Source of the DNA: Actinosynnema sp. ALI-1.44 | GTDB lineage: Bacteria > Actinomycetota > Actinomycetes > Mycobacteriales > Pseudonocardiaceae | NCBI RefSeq assembly: GCF_001984155.1 | Contig: NZ_MTQO01000044.1 | Span: 343,145 to 407,144 of the forward strand | DNA: 64,000 bases | Direction: 5' to 3' | Shown here: piece after piece, positions 16,176 through 25,134 of the stretch | How the letters are laid out: every line of letters begins with the position of its first letter | Position numbering within the stretch: position 1 is the first letter of the stretch | Notes under the pieces: model-generated | The model's input: only the letters and a program-made list of their open reading frames with translations | The model's database searches: none | Told to the model about the DNA's origin: nothing | Made by a program: the position numbers and the translations under genes

Positions 16176-16874
16176 ATGCGGAATCTGATCCAGGTCGCCG
16201 GAATCATCGACCAGGCCGAAGCGGACATGGTTCTCGAGGAGGGCGCGGACTGGCTGGGCTTCGCCCTGCGACTGCCCGCGAAGAACGAGGACCTGTCCGA
16301 GGCGGACGCGGCGGCGATCGTCAAGGCGATCCAACCCGAGCACCGGGGTGTGATCATCACCTACCTGACCGATGCCGACGAGATCAACGAGTTCTGCACT
16401 GAAATGGGCGTCGGCGTCATCCAGCTGCACGGCGACGTCAGCCCGGACGAGCTGCGGAGACTGCGGCACATCGCACCAGAGCTGTACATCTTGAAGAGCC
16501 TGGTCGTCAAAGCGGACAACATCGACGAGTTGACCAAGACCGTCGAGGACTCGGCCGACTGGGTCGACATGTTCATCACCGACAGCTTCAACCCGGCGAC
16601 CGGCGCCAAAGGCGCCACCGGCCTGGTGCACGACTGGGGCGTCAGCGCCGAACTCGTCCGCCTGTCGCCGCGGCCGCTGATGCTGGCAGGCGGGTTGACC
16701 CCGGACAACGTCGGGGACGCCATCGAGAAGGTTCGCCCGGCCGCCGTCGATGCCCACACCGGCCTCGAGGACGCCACCGGCCGCAAGGATCGCCTGAAGG
16801 TGCGCAAGTTCGTCGACGAGGCGCGTCAGGCGTTCGCCCGCATCGCGGCAGACCGTCCGGGAGGGGCGAGTTGA
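16176..16874 (+). CDS. TrpF-like (phosphoribosylanthranilate isomerase) TIM barrel lacking the catalytic Cys
   Basis: 232 residues. TrpF hallmarks are present: IQLHGD (82-87), Asp136 in MFITDSF at the catalytic-acid position, LAGGLTPDNV and the phosphate-loop VDAHTGLE. The first strand, normally KICGI with the catalytic base Cys, reads IQVAGI with Ala8 in that place, so the normal Amadori rearrangement should be impaired. This suggests a changed reaction on a phosphoribosyl-linked substrate, which fits the neighbouring phosphoribosyl-handling genes. ATG 16176 has a GAGGGAGA site; its stop directly abuts the start of the UPRT gene. No other trp gene is near. Confidence 0.8.
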   Translation: MRNLIQVAGIIDQAEADMVLEEGADWLGFALRLPAKNEDLSEADAAAIVKAIQPEHRGVIITYLTDADEINEFCTEMGVGVIQLHGDVSPDELRRLRHIAPELYILKSLVVKADNIDELTKTVEDSADWVDMFITDSFNPATGAKGATGLVHDWGVSAELVRLSPRPLMLAGGLTPDNVGDAIEKVRPAAVDAHTGLEDATGRKDRLKVRKFVDEARQAFARIAADRPGGAS

Positions 16875-17564
16875 ATGGTCAACGCGACCCAGTCCGTGGC
16901 GCACTCGGTACACCTGTTGCCGCAGACCAAGCAGTTGCGCGCACTGCACACGATCATCCGCAACGGACAGGCCAGTCGGGACGACTTCGTTCGCCACGCG
17001 AGCAGGATCATTCGTCAACTGATCGAGGCCGGACTGGAGCAGATGCCGTTCGAGCCGCATCAGGTGCGGACACCGATCGGACATGTCTATGACGGCTTGC
17101 GCATCACCGCCCCACTCTGCGGTGTGTCCGTCGCCCGCGCCGGCGACAGCATGGAAGCCGAACTCCGTACGATATTGCCGGGGATTCGGCTCGGCAAGAT
17201 CCTCATCCAGCGCGACAAGGTGACGAAGCTGCCGCGGTTGTACTACTCCGCACTGCCGCCGGATGTCATGAACCGGCATGTGCTGCTGTTCGACCCCATG
17301 CTCGCCACCGGGGGCACCGCCTTGGCGGCGATCGGGGTGCTGCTCGACGCGGGCGTGCCGGAACAGCACATCGTGTTCATCAACCTGTTGTCGGCGCCGG
17401 AAGGCGTCGCCGCGGTTCGTGAGCGCCATCCAGGCGTGCGGATGGTGACTTCGTCCATTGAGGAACGTCTGAACGAGAACGCGTACATGCTTCCCGGCAT
17501 CGGCGACTTCGGCGATCGGTATTTCGGGACAGACGTGGCGCCGCGGGACGAGTTGCCGAGATAG
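16875..17564 (+). CDS. upp: Uracil phosphoribosyltransferase
   Basis: 229 residues. The PRPP-binding loop is LLFDPMLATGGTALAAI and the uracil-binding C-terminus MLPGIGDFGDRYFGT. It makes UMP from uracil and PRPP. In the minimycin pathway a homologue (MinD) is part of self-resistance by raising the UMP pool against the toxic nucleotide; the same role is likely here by context. The ATG begins one base after the TrpF-like stop, with GAGGGGCGAG as ribosome-binding site, so translation is coupled. A separate housekeeping copy probably exists elsewhere. Confidence 0.92.
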   Translation: MVNATQSVAHSVHLLPQTKQLRALHTIIRNGQASRDDFVRHASRIIRQLIEAGLEQMPFEPHQVRTPIGHVYDGLRITAPLCGVSVARAGDSMEAELRTILPGIRLGKILIQRDKVTKLPRLYYSALPPDVMNRHVLLFDPMLATGGTALAAIGVLLDAGVPEQHIVFINLLSAPEGVAAVRERHPGVRMVTSSIEERLNENAYMLPGIGDFGDRYFGTDVAPRDELPR

Positions 17565-17644
17565 CCGTCATACCCGAGTTCTGTTCGGCGCCGAGTACCA
17601 GAGCCGGCACCACGTTTCAGCAGACAGCGTTCATTGGGGGAAAA

Positions 17645-20600
17645 GTGCACCGTTCGTCCACTACGACAACGAATCCCGTGGAACCGAGTCTCCTCGACCT
17701 GCTCCACGAACAGGCCCGATTACGACCGGACGACACAGCCGTCGTGTCCGGCGACGACCGCATGACCTATCGCGAACTGGTCCAACGCAGTTCCGAACTT
17801 GCCTCTCGCCTGCGCGGCCTCGGCATCACGGCCGATGACTGTGTCGCCTTGTTCGTCGAGCCTTCCGTGGATCTGATGGTCGGTGTGTGGGGAATCCTGT
17901 TCGCAGGCGGCGCCTATCTGCCCCTGTCACCGGACTACCCGCCCGAACGGTTGCGCTACATGGTTGAGGACTCCGGCGCCAAGGTCATCGTGTCCCATCG
18001 CGCTGCCGCGGGCCGGGCCGCCGAGCTGGCAGCCGAGGGCACGGTGATCGTCGCGTTGGAAGACACCGGAAACCCCGGCGGGGCCGGCGTGGTCACGGCC
18101 GCCGACCCCAGCTCACTGGCATACGTCATCTACACCTCAGGCAGCACAGGCAAGCCGAAGGGTGTCATGATCGAACACCGCAGCATCGTCAGCCAGATGC
18201 GCTGGCTCGCGGCCGCCTACGGCCTGAACCAGAGCAGGACCGTGCTGCAGAAAACCCCGATGAGCTTCGACGCGGCACAATGGGAGATCCTGGCACCCGC
18301 GGTCGGTGCTGCGGTCGTGATGGGCGGCAAGGGCATCTACCGCGATCCCGAGCGAATAATCGACACCATCCGAACACACGACGTCACGACCCTCCAGTGT
18401 GTCCCCACGTTGCTCCAGGCATTGCTGAACACGGACGAGTTGTCGACGTGCGCAACGCTCGCGCAGATCTTCGTCGGCGGTGAAGCGTTTTCCGAAAAGC
18501 TCGCACAGCAGTGCTTTGACGCCCTACCGTTCTGTGAACTCGTCAACCTGTACGGGCCGACCGAATGCACCATCAACTCGTCGGCGTACACAGTGGAAAG
18601 GGCTGCTCTCGGGGGAGACGCGAGCGCGATCTCGATCGGCACCCCGGTCCACGGCACTGAGTACCACGTTCTCGACCATGACGGGTCCCCGGTGGCTGTC
18701 GGCGAGGTCGGCGAGCTGTACATCGGTGGGATTCAGGTGGCACGGGGCTACATAGGCCAGCCTGAGCAGACAGCGCGCCGCTTCGTGGACAACCCGTTCG
18801 GTGGCGGGAAACTGTTCAGAACAGGCGATCTGGTCTCGTGGAACGCCGACGCCACCGTGCAGTTCGTCGGCCGGGCGGACAACCAGGTGAAACTGCACGG
18901 CTTTCGGGTCGAGCTCGACGAGATCCGCCTGGCCATCGAAACCCACCACTGGGTGAGGCACGCCGCGGTGATAGTCAAGGTCCACCCGCGCACCGGGTTC
19001 AAGAACCTGGTCGCCTGCGTGGAGCTGAACCCGAAGGAAGCGGCCCTGATGGACCAGGGCAACCACGCCGCGCACCACCAGTCGAAAGAGAGCAGGCTCC
19101 AGGTCAGGGCGCAGCTGACGAACGGGGGCGTCCGGGATGCGGCGGACATCAGCGGCAGGCCGGTGACCGATCTACCGGGAGCTGACGCGACGGAAGAACA
19201 GCGCAGGCAGGCTTTCGCGCGCAAAACCTATCGGTTCTACGACGGCAGTGCGGTTACGAAATCTGACATACTCCGACTGCTCGACCACGAGACCTCCGAG
19301 GTGCCCACACGGGGGCAGCGGGATCTCAGTTTCGGAGAGTTGGGCGAGATCTTGAGATGCTTCGGGCAGCACGTGAGCCCGGAACGCCTCCTGCCGAAGT
19401 ACGCCTACGCGTCACCTGGTTCGCTGTACGCCACACAGCTGTACCTGGAGATCGCGGGGATCGGCGCCCTGCGCGCAGGAATCTACTACTACCACCCGAT
19501 CAACCACCAGCTGGTCCTGATCAACGAGACAGTCGACCCGGGAGCGTTCTCGGTGAAGGCGCACTTCGTCGGCAGGAAGCGCGCGATCGAACCGATCTAC
19601 CAGAAGAACATCCGGGAAGTGCTGGAGATCGAGACCGGGCACATGGTCGGCTTGTTCGAGGAAGTGTTGCCGTCATACGGTTTCGACATCATCGCCTCGG
19701 ACTACGCGCCTGCCGTCAAGAACAGGCTGGACGTCGCCGAGGAGGACCACTACCTGGGCACGTTCAAGCTGATCCCCTACTCGGGACCGCGACCGGACGA
19801 TTCGCTGGATGTGTACGTCCAGGCTCACCCCGGAAAGGTCACCGATCTGCCCGCCGGCCAATACGCGTACGCGGACGGGCGACTCGAACTGATCTCGTCC
19901 GAGCTCATCGAGCGCCGACACGTCATCGCCATCAACCAGGCCGTGTACGACCGGGCGAGTGTCGGGATCACCGTGATCAGCCGGGCCGAGCCGGCCTGGC
20001 GGTGCTACATCGACCTCGGCCGCAAGCTGCAGCGGCTGTCGATGAACGACCTGAATCTGGGATTCATGTCTTCCGGGTACAGTTCCCAGACCGGCGACGA
20101 CCTCCCGTCTGCCATCCGAATCGACAGTATTCTGAAGGGCACCGGCCGGGAGACCGGTCCGTCCTATTTCTTCGTCGGCGGCGGGGTGAGTGACCAGCAG
20201 CGGCTGCACGAGGGCATGAACGAAGACGTCGTGCACATGAGTGGCCCGGCCGAGATGATCCGCAACGACCTGCTCGACTTCCTGCCGGACTACATGATCC
20301 CGCACAAGGTGGTCGTGCTCGACAAGCTGCCGACCACTCCCAACGGGAAGATCGACCTCAAGGCACTCGCCGCGTCCGACAGCACTGACGTGGACGTCGC
20401 CGGGCATCCCTTCGTCGCGCCGCACACCGCGGTCGAACGGCGGATCGCCGAGCTGTGGCAGAAGGCGATGAAGCTCGAGCACGTCTCGGTGCGGGACGAC
20501 TTCTTCGCCGCCGGTGGGAACTCGTTGATCGCCGTCGGGTTGATCACCGCGATCAACCGGGAGTTCGCGATCTCATTACCGCTACAGGTGCTGTTCGAAT

Positions 20601-21706
20601 CGCCGACGATCGAGCAGCTGGCCGACCGGGTTTCCGGGTCGGGCACCGGTCCGGTCTCGCGGTTGGTCCCGTTGCGACCGGAGGGGGCGGCGACGCCTGT
20701 CTACTGCTGGCCCGGTCTCGGCGGATACACCATGAACCTCCAGGCTCTTGCCAGGAACATCGGCGCCGACCGACCGTTTTACGGAGTGCAGGCGTACGGC
20801 ATCAACCCCGGTGAAGAGCCGTACGCGACCATCAGGGAGATGGCGGCCGAAGACGTCGACGCCATCAGGAAACAGCAGCCGGAAGGTCCGTACGCGTTGT
20901 GGGGGTACTCCTTCGGTGCCCGCGTTGCCTTCGAAGCCGCGTACCAACTGGAACAGCTGGGCGAGAAGGTCGACCACGTCGTCCTGATCGCCCCCGGCGC
21001 GCCCAAGATCGACTCGGCCGACGAGCAGGAACAGGCCGCGACCTATGTCAACAGAACCTATGTGACGGTCCTGTTCTCTGTTTTCGCTGGTGCGATCGAT
21101 GGACCGCTGTTGGAGGACTGTCTCGCGGCCACCAGAGACCGTGAGAGTTTCGTGGGCTTCATCGGCGAGAACTTCACGGGCCTGGACGTCGACACCGTCC
21201 GTCGGATCGTCAGGGTCGTGGAGCGAACTTTCGAGTTCAGCTACTCGTTCCGCGAACTGGCCGAGCGGAAGATCAACGCGCCTATTGCCATCTTCAAGGC
21301 CACGGGCGACGACTATTCATTCCTGGAAAGCAGCGGTGGGTACTCGGCGGCAGCCCCGGCTGTCGTCGACCTCGGCGCCGACCACTACTCAATTCTGAGA
21401 GATCCGGACGTCGGCGACCTGGCCACGGCGATCCGTCGACACCTGGACTTCTGGAAGGAGCGAGTAATGCCCCACATCAACGTCAAGCACTTCCCGGCAC
21501 CGCTCACCCCGACGCAACACGCCCGACTGATCTCCGCGTTGACCAAGGCGATGACGAACGCGTTCGATTGTGACGAAGGAGCGGTCTCGATCGCGTTCGA
21601 ACCGATCGACAAAGAGGTGTGGAACGAAAAGGTCTACGTCCCGGAGATCGTCAACCGCTGGCACACCCTCGGCAAGGTCCCGAACTACGAGCCAGAGGGA
21701 AACTGA
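17645..21706 (+). CDS. Single-module NRPS (A-Ox-T-TE) of indigoidine-synthetase type with C-terminal tautomerase domain
   Basis: 1353 residues from GTG 17645 (GGGGG ribosome-binding site). The adenylation domain has YTSGSTGKPKG (A3) and NLYGPTEC (A5). The specificity positions, aligned by eye to GrsA, read D-A-W-Q-F-G-L-I-N, the code of Gln-activating indigoidine synthetases. An FMN oxidase (SagB/nitroreductase-like, about residues 470-860) is inserted between A8 (GRADNQVKLHGFR) and A10 (PTTPNGKIDL). Then come the carrier domain (GGNSL, Ser960) and a thioesterase (GYSFGAR, Ser1089). From Met1275 the frame continues into a 79-residue 4-oxalocrotonate-tautomerase-like domain that starts PHINVKHFP. 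Expected chemistry is Gln cyclisation and oxidation to a diketopiperidine-type product, a precursor of indigoidine or of a C-nucleoside base. Confidence 0.93.
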   Translation: MHRSSTTTTNPVEPSLLDLLHEQARLRPDDTAVVSGDDRMTYRELVQRSSELASRLRGLGITADDCVALFVEPSVDLMVGVWGILFAGGAYLPLSPDYPPERLRYMVEDSGAKVIVSHRAAAGRAAELAAEGTVIVALEDTGNPGGAGVVTAADPSSLAYVIYTSGSTGKPKGVMIEHRSIVSQMRWLAAAYGLNQSRTVLQKTPMSFDAAQWEILAPAVGAAVVMGGKGIYRDPERIIDTIRTHDVTTLQCVPTLLQALLNTDELSTCATLAQIFVGGEAFSEKLAQQCFDALPFCELVNLYGPTECTINSSAYTVERAALGGDASAISIGTPVHGTEYHVLDHDGSPVAVGEVGELYIGGIQVARGYIGQPEQTARRFVDNPFGGGKLFRTGDLVSWNADATVQFVGRADNQVKLHGFRVELDEIRLAIETHHWVRHAAVIVKVHPRTGFKNLVACVELNPKEAALMDQGNHAAHHQSKESRLQVRAQLTNGGVRDAADISGRPVTDLPGADATEEQRRQAFARKTYRFYDGSAVTKSDILRLLDHETSEVPTRGQRDLSFGELGEILRCFGQHVSPERLLPKYAYASPGSLYATQLYLEIAGIGALRAGIYYYHPINHQLVLINETVDPGAFSVKAHFVGRKRAIEPIYQKNIREVLEIETGHMVGLFEEVLPSYGFDIIASDYAPAVKNRLDVAEEDHYLGTFKLIPYSGPRPDDSLDVYVQAHPGKVTDLPAGQYAYADGRLELISSELIERRHVIAINQAVYDRASVGITVISRAEPAWRCYIDLGRKLQRLSMNDLNLGFMSSGYSSQTGDDLPSAIRIDSILKGTGRETGPSYFFVGGGVSDQQRLHEGMNEDVVHMSGPAEMIRNDLLDFLPDYMIPHKVVVLDKLPTTPNGKIDLKALAASDSTDVDVAGHPFVAPHTAVERRIAELWQKAMKLEHVSVRDDFFAAGGNSLIAVGLITAINREFAISLPLQVLFESPTIEQLADRVSGSGTGPVSRLVPLRPEGAATPVYCWPGLGGYTMNLQALARNIGADRPFYGVQAYGINPGEEPYATIREMAAEDVDAIRKQQPEGPYALWGYSFGARVAFEAAYQLEQLGEKVDHVVLIAPGAPKIDSADEQEQAATYVNRTYVTVLFSVFAGAIDGPLLEDCLAATRDRESFVGFIGENFTGLDVDTVRRIVRVVERTFEFSYSFRELAERKINAPIAIFKATGDDYSFLESSGGYSAAAPAVVDLGADHYSILRDPDVGDLATAIRRHLDFWKERVMPHINVKHFPAPLTPTQHARLISALTKAMTNAFDCDEGAVSIAFEPIDKEVWNEKVYVPEIVNRWHTLGKVPNYEPEGN
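21455..21469 (+). promoter_or_regulatory. Internal ribosome-binding site and start codon for a free tautomerase
   Basis: A consensus AAGGAG (21455-21460) stands 6 bases before an in-frame ATG (21467-21469) inside the NRPS gene, at the border between thioesterase and tautomerase domain. This is better placed than the site of the NRPS gene itself. Initiation here would give a separate protein whose second residue is the Pro expected to be the catalytic N-terminus. Confidence 0.65.
21467..21706 (+). CDS. 4-oxalocrotonate tautomerase-like protein (internal, in-frame product of the NRPS gene)
   Basis: 79 residues beginning MPHINVKHFPAPLTPTQ. Tautomerase-superfamily enzymes use an N-terminal Pro exposed by Met removal. 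In the full-length NRPS this Pro1276 is internal and could not act as a free amine. Independent translation from ATG 21467, which has a consensus ribosome-binding site, would produce an active Pro1 enzyme. It would share the stop codon with the NRPS. The gene is listed separately because both products may be made. The likely role is tautomerisation of the oxidised Gln-derived ring. Confidence 0.55.
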   Translation: MPHINVKHFPAPLTPTQHARLISALTKAMTNAFDCDEGAVSIAFEPIDKEVWNEKVYVPEIVNRWHTLGKVPNYEPEGN

Positions 21707-21709
21707 CCG

Positions 21710-22663
21710 ATGACCGCCAACACGGCACGGAAGACGGGCATTCCGCTGGTCGTCGACGACGAGGTGGCCGAAGCGATCAGCGAGGGGCTGCCAGTCGTCG
21801 CGCTGGAGTCCAACGTCATCTCCCACGGTTTGCCGTACCCGGAGAACGCCGCGACTGCCGAGCGGGTCCAGGAAGCGGTTCGGGCGGGTGGTGCGGTGCC
21901 CGCGACGATCGCTGTCGACAACGGCGCGATCGTCGTCGGCATGTCCGGTGCCGACATCGAACGGTTCGCCTCGACGCCGGACATCCCGAAGGTGAGCAGC
22001 AGGGACCTGCCGGTCATCCTGGCGCAGGGCCGGATGGGAGCGTTGACGGTCGCCGCCTCCGTCGTCGGAGCGGAGCTCGCCGGTATTCCGTTCTTCTCGT
22101 CGGCCGGGATCGGCGGGGTGCATCGAGGCGCGGACAAGACAATGGACATCTCCTCGGATCTCATGCAGTTCACCCGCTCGAAGGTGGCCGTGGTCTGCGC
22201 GGGCGCGAAGAAGATCCTGGACCTTTGCCTGACCCTGGAGTTCCTGGAAACGCAGTGCGTACCGGTGGTGTCCTACCGGTCCGACGATTTCCCGGCGTTC
22301 TACTGCGTGTCCAGTGGTCTGCGCAGTCCGCGGCGACTGGACGACGACGAAGTGATCGCCCGGTCGATCGAGAACCACTGGGCGCTGGGGAACACCAGCT
22401 CGTTTCTCATCACGACGCCGGTGTCCCCGGACGAGGCGATCGACAGCGACGACGTCGACACGGCCATCGCCGAGGCCATCGCCGCGGCGGAGCGGGATGG
22501 CATTCGAGGGCAAGGGATCACGAAGTACCTGATGCGTGCGGTGGATGCGGCAACGGAAGGCCGTTCGACGAAAGCCAATGTGGCGGTTCTGGTCAGCACC
22601 GCGCACGTCGGCGGCCGGCTCGCCGCGGCACACGCCAAGTACCGTTCGGAAATACGAGGGTAA
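21710..22663 (+). CDS. Pseudouridine-5'-phosphate glycosidase family protein (IndA/MinB-type, C-glycoside forming)
   Basis: 317 residues of the PsuG/YeiN family. The motif [16 protein letters not shown] carries the catalytic Glu33; Lys94 ([11 protein letters not shown]) and Lys167 ([10 protein letters not shown]), the Schiff-base lysine by comparison with E. coli PsuG, are present. PsuG reversibly joins uracil and ribose 5-phosphate through a C-C bond. Homologues in minimycin/oxazinomycin and showdomycin clusters join ribose 5-phosphate to a heterocycle. A homologue (IndA) also occurs beside indigoidine synthetases. It starts 3 bases after the NRPS stop, so it is certainly cotranscribed. It is the key evidence for a C-nucleoside product. 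Confidence 0.92.
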   Translation: MTANTARKTGIPLVVDDEVAEAISEGLPVVALESNVISHGLPYPENAATAERVQEAVRAGGAVPATIAVDNGAIVVGMSGADIERFASTPDIPKVSSRDLPVILAQGRMGALTVAASVVGAELAGIPFFSSAGIGGVHRGADKTMDISSDLMQFTRSKVAVVCAGAKKILDLCLTLEFLETQCVPVVSYRSDDFPAFYCVSSGLRSPRRLDDDEVIARSIENHWALGNTSSFLITTPVSPDEAIDSDDVDTAIAEAIAAAERDGIRGQGITKYLMRAVDAATEGRSTKANVAVLVSTAHVGGRLAAAHAKYRSEIRG

Positions 22664-22761
22664 CGGGGCCGAAATCGCTCCGCCCCGACACCAGAGTTCA
22701 TGACGACGCCTCCTTGGAAACAGTTGTCGTTGGGGAAACAACAAGCGAGAGGGATCGAACT

Positions 22762-23487
22762 GTGAAACCGAATCAGCCGGGCAGTGGCCTGGGAACGGCC
22801 GGCTACCGGCCGACGATGTCGGATGAGCGTGTGGAGGAAATCCGAGAGCTGCACAAGCGGCTCGTCGCGCCCGCCCAGGATGGAGCAGACACCGAACAGA
22901 CTGTTTCCTGGCTGGGGTTGACGTTGAAGGTGCCGTCGGAGGTCATGACGCCCTGCGCGGTGTCACCCCTGTTCGGCAAGGCTGTGGCCGATGAAGTGAA
23001 AGAGGGTGACCGCGTACTGGACATGGGTGCCGGGAGTGGCGCCCACGGTATCGCCGCAGCACACAAAGCCGCTGAAGTGATCGCTGTCGACATCAGCCCG
23101 TACGCGGTGGCGGCTGTTCGCGCCAACGCGGAGCTGAACAACGTGGGTGACCGGGTCAAGGCACATCAGAGTGACATCTTCGAAAACGTCGAAGGCCTTT
23201 TCGATTTGATCATCTTCAACCCGCCGTTCCACTGGTTCCCCGCCCGCAACGTCGCCGAAGCCGCCACCACCGACGAGAACTACGCCGCACTGACGAGGTT
23301 CTTCCGGGAGGCGAGGGGACACCTCGCGGACGGCGGCCGCATGATGATCTTCTTCAGCACGGTCGGCGACATCGACTACCTCCGCAAGCTCATGCGGGAC
23401 GCGGGTTTCCGTCAGGAGTTGGTGTTCCAGCACAGCGGGGACTTCGCCGGGATGCCCGCGGACTACTTCACGTACCGCCTGTCGTGA
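22762..23487 (+). CDS. SAM-dependent methyltransferase with NPPF motif
   Basis: 241 residues from GTG 22762 (GAGAGGGA site). Motif I is VLDMGAGSGAHG (about 85-96) and motif IV is NPPF (153-156). NPPY/F motifs are typical of enzymes methylating amide or ring nitrogens (HemK/MTS type). The frame is open from 21619 but overlaps the PsuG-like gene there. It is the last gene before a perfect 15-base-pair hairpin, so it ends the NRPS operon. N-methylation of the base or of an amide in the product is inferred. The minimal minimycin cluster has no such gene as far as I recall. Confidence 0.82.
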   Translation: MKPNQPGSGLGTAGYRPTMSDERVEEIRELHKRLVAPAQDGADTEQTVSWLGLTLKVPSEVMTPCAVSPLFGKAVADEVKEGDRVLDMGAGSGAHGIAAAHKAAEVIAVDISPYAVAAVRANAELNNVGDRVKAHQSDIFENVEGLFDLIIFNPPFHWFPARNVAEAATTDENYAALTRFFREARGHLADGGRMMIFFSTVGDIDYLRKLMRDAGFRQELVFQHSGDFAGMPADYFTYRLS

Positions 23488-23532
23488 GACGAGAGTAGAA
23501 AACGGGACCGCACGACACCCGCGGCTCGCACA

Positions 23533-23567
23533 GTGCTCTGCCACAACTGGGCGTTGTGGCAGAGCAC
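23533..23567. terminator. Perfect 15-base-pair hairpin after the NRPS operon
   Basis: GTGCTCTGCCACAAC (23533-23547) pairs perfectly with GTTGTGGCAGAGCAC (23553-23567) around TGGGC. It lies 46 bases after the methyltransferase stop and 150 bases before the next start. No U-tract follows. A dyad of this length could also be an operator. Confidence 0.75.
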
Positions 23568-23717
23568 CATGAGTTGATCAGACAAAACACCGGAGTATGC
23601 GGAAATTCTCAGTACGATGGTGGGGACCGTATTCGACGCGGACTCGCCCACTGGATGATCCCAGCACCAGGCAGAACGCCCGTCGGAGAAGCATCAGTCG
23701 ACTGTGGAGGAACAACA

Positions 23718-25055
23718 ATGGAACCCCCTCATCTCGACGGGGAATTGCTGAAGGACGAGGCCTCGCGGCAGGCAGCGGCGGTGGATTTCGGCAACCTGGT
23801 GCACAATGTGCCGATTGGTGTGCTGCGGCCCGGCTCGACGGCGGATGTCGGCAGGATCCTTCGCTGGATGGGTGACGAAGGCAAGCAGGTCACCCCGCAG
23901 GGAGAGCGTCATTCGGTTTACGGACGGTCCCAGGTGGATGGTGGCGTCGTCGTGGACATGTCCGGCCGCAAGGATGTGCACAGCGTCGAACGGGACCGAA
24001 TCGTGGTCGACGCGGGTGCGAAATGGAGCGATGTGCTCGACGCCGCACTGCAGGAAGGTCTCACGCCGCCGGTGCTGACCGAATACCTTGAGTTGTCCGT
24101 CGGTGGCACGATCGTGGTCGGCGGTGTCGGCGGTACGACATGGCGTTACGGCACGCAGAGTGACACCGTGCTGGAACTCGAAGTGGTCACCGGCGACGGC
24201 CGCGTCATCACCTGTTCGCCAGACCGAGAGCCGCGACTGTTCGACGCCATGCGCGCGGGCCTCGGCCAGGTCGGCATCATCAGCCGGGCGACGCTGTCAC
24301 TGACGCCCGCGCAGGACAGCGCCCGTCGATACCAACTGATCTACGGCGACCTCGACACGATGCTCGCCGACCAGCGAGTGCTTTTGCGGGAAGGGCGGTG
24401 GGACTACCTCCAGGGTGCCGCGGTGCCCGGCGAAGCGGGCGGTTGGACGTACCTGGTGGATGGTTCGAAGCTGTTCTCGGGTGCCGACGCCCCCGACGAC
24501 GACGCGTTGCTCGCCGGGCTGTCGGACGACCGGGCACAGGCGCAGATCGGCACCTTCCCGTACTCCGACTACGCGTACCGGTTCGCCCCGCTGGAGAAAT
24601 CGCTCCGGTCGAACGGTCACTGGTTTCACCCACACCCGTGGCTGGCCACCTTCATCGGTGACTCCGCGGCCCAGTCGGTCCTGGCCGCCGAGCTGGACCT
24701 GCTCTCGATGGCCGACCTCGGCACGTACGGACGGGTCCTGATATTCCCGCTGCGCACCCGGTCGATCCGAAGCCCGTTGATGCGGCTGCCCGCCGAGGAG
24801 GTGTCGTTCGCGTTCAATCTGCTGCGCTTCCCCGTGACGGACTCCGAGGAAGCGGCGAACGCGATGGTGAAAGCCAATCGAGCGATCTACGAGCGGGTAC
24901 GCGCGGCAGGCGGAACGCTGAATCCGGTGAGTGCCTTCCCGATGTCGACGGAGGAGTGGCGCACGCACTTCGGCTCCCGGTGGGACGGGTTGTGCACCGC
25001 GAAGGAGCTCTACGACCCGAAACACGTGCTGACCCCCGGGTATGAGGTCTTCTGA
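23718..25055 (+). CDS. FAD-dependent oxidase of the cytokinin dehydrogenase/VAO type
   Basis: 445 residues from ATG 23718 with GGAGG seven bases upstream. The FAD-binding PCMH domain includes GERHSVYGRSQ with His65 where cytokinin dehydrogenases carry the covalent histidyl-FAD. The blocks LSVGGTIVVGGVGGTTWRYG and GLGQVGIISRATL match the same family. The C-terminus (KELYDPKHVLTPGYEVF) is typical. Expected chemistry is oxidation of a C-N or alcohol bond with O2 or another acceptor. It has its own upstream region after the terminator hairpin, so it may be a separate transcription unit of the cluster. A tailoring role is inferred from position. Confidence 0.87.
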   Translation: MEPPHLDGELLKDEASRQAAAVDFGNLVHNVPIGVLRPGSTADVGRILRWMGDEGKQVTPQGERHSVYGRSQVDGGVVVDMSGRKDVHSVERDRIVVDAGAKWSDVLDAALQEGLTPPVLTEYLELSVGGTIVVGGVGGTTWRYGTQSDTVLELEVVTGDGRVITCSPDREPRLFDAMRAGLGQVGIISRATLSLTPAQDSARRYQLIYGDLDTMLADQRVLLREGRWDYLQGAAVPGEAGGWTYLVDGSKLFSGADAPDDDALLAGLSDDRAQAQIGTFPYSDYAYRFAPLEKSLRSNGHWFHPHPWLATFIGDSAAQSVLAAELDLLSMADLGTYGRVLIFPLRTRSIRSPLMRLPAEEVSFAFNLLRFPVTDSEEAANAMVKANRAIYERVRAAGGTLNPVSAFPMSTEEWRTHFGSRWDGLCTAKELYDPKHVLTPGYEVF

Positions 25056-25072
25056 TCCGATTTCTCCGATCA

Positions 25073-25110
25073 CGTCGGCGCGGTCGCCACTCCTGGCGAC
25101 CGCGCCGACG
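25073..25110. terminator. 16-base-pair bidirectional hairpin terminator
   Basis: CGTCGGCGCGGTCGCC (25073-25088) pairs perfectly with GGCGACCGCGCCGACG (25095-25110) around a 6-base loop. It sits between the convergent oxidase and MFS genes and can serve both. Confidence 0.85.
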
Positions 25111-25134
25111 CGTGTCAGCGGTGTCCTGGACAGG

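Noticed and set aside
21619..22761. Upstream extension of the methyltransferase frame
   Set aside because: It overlaps the PsuG-like gene in another frame; GTG 22762 has a ribosome-binding site and a normal N-terminus.
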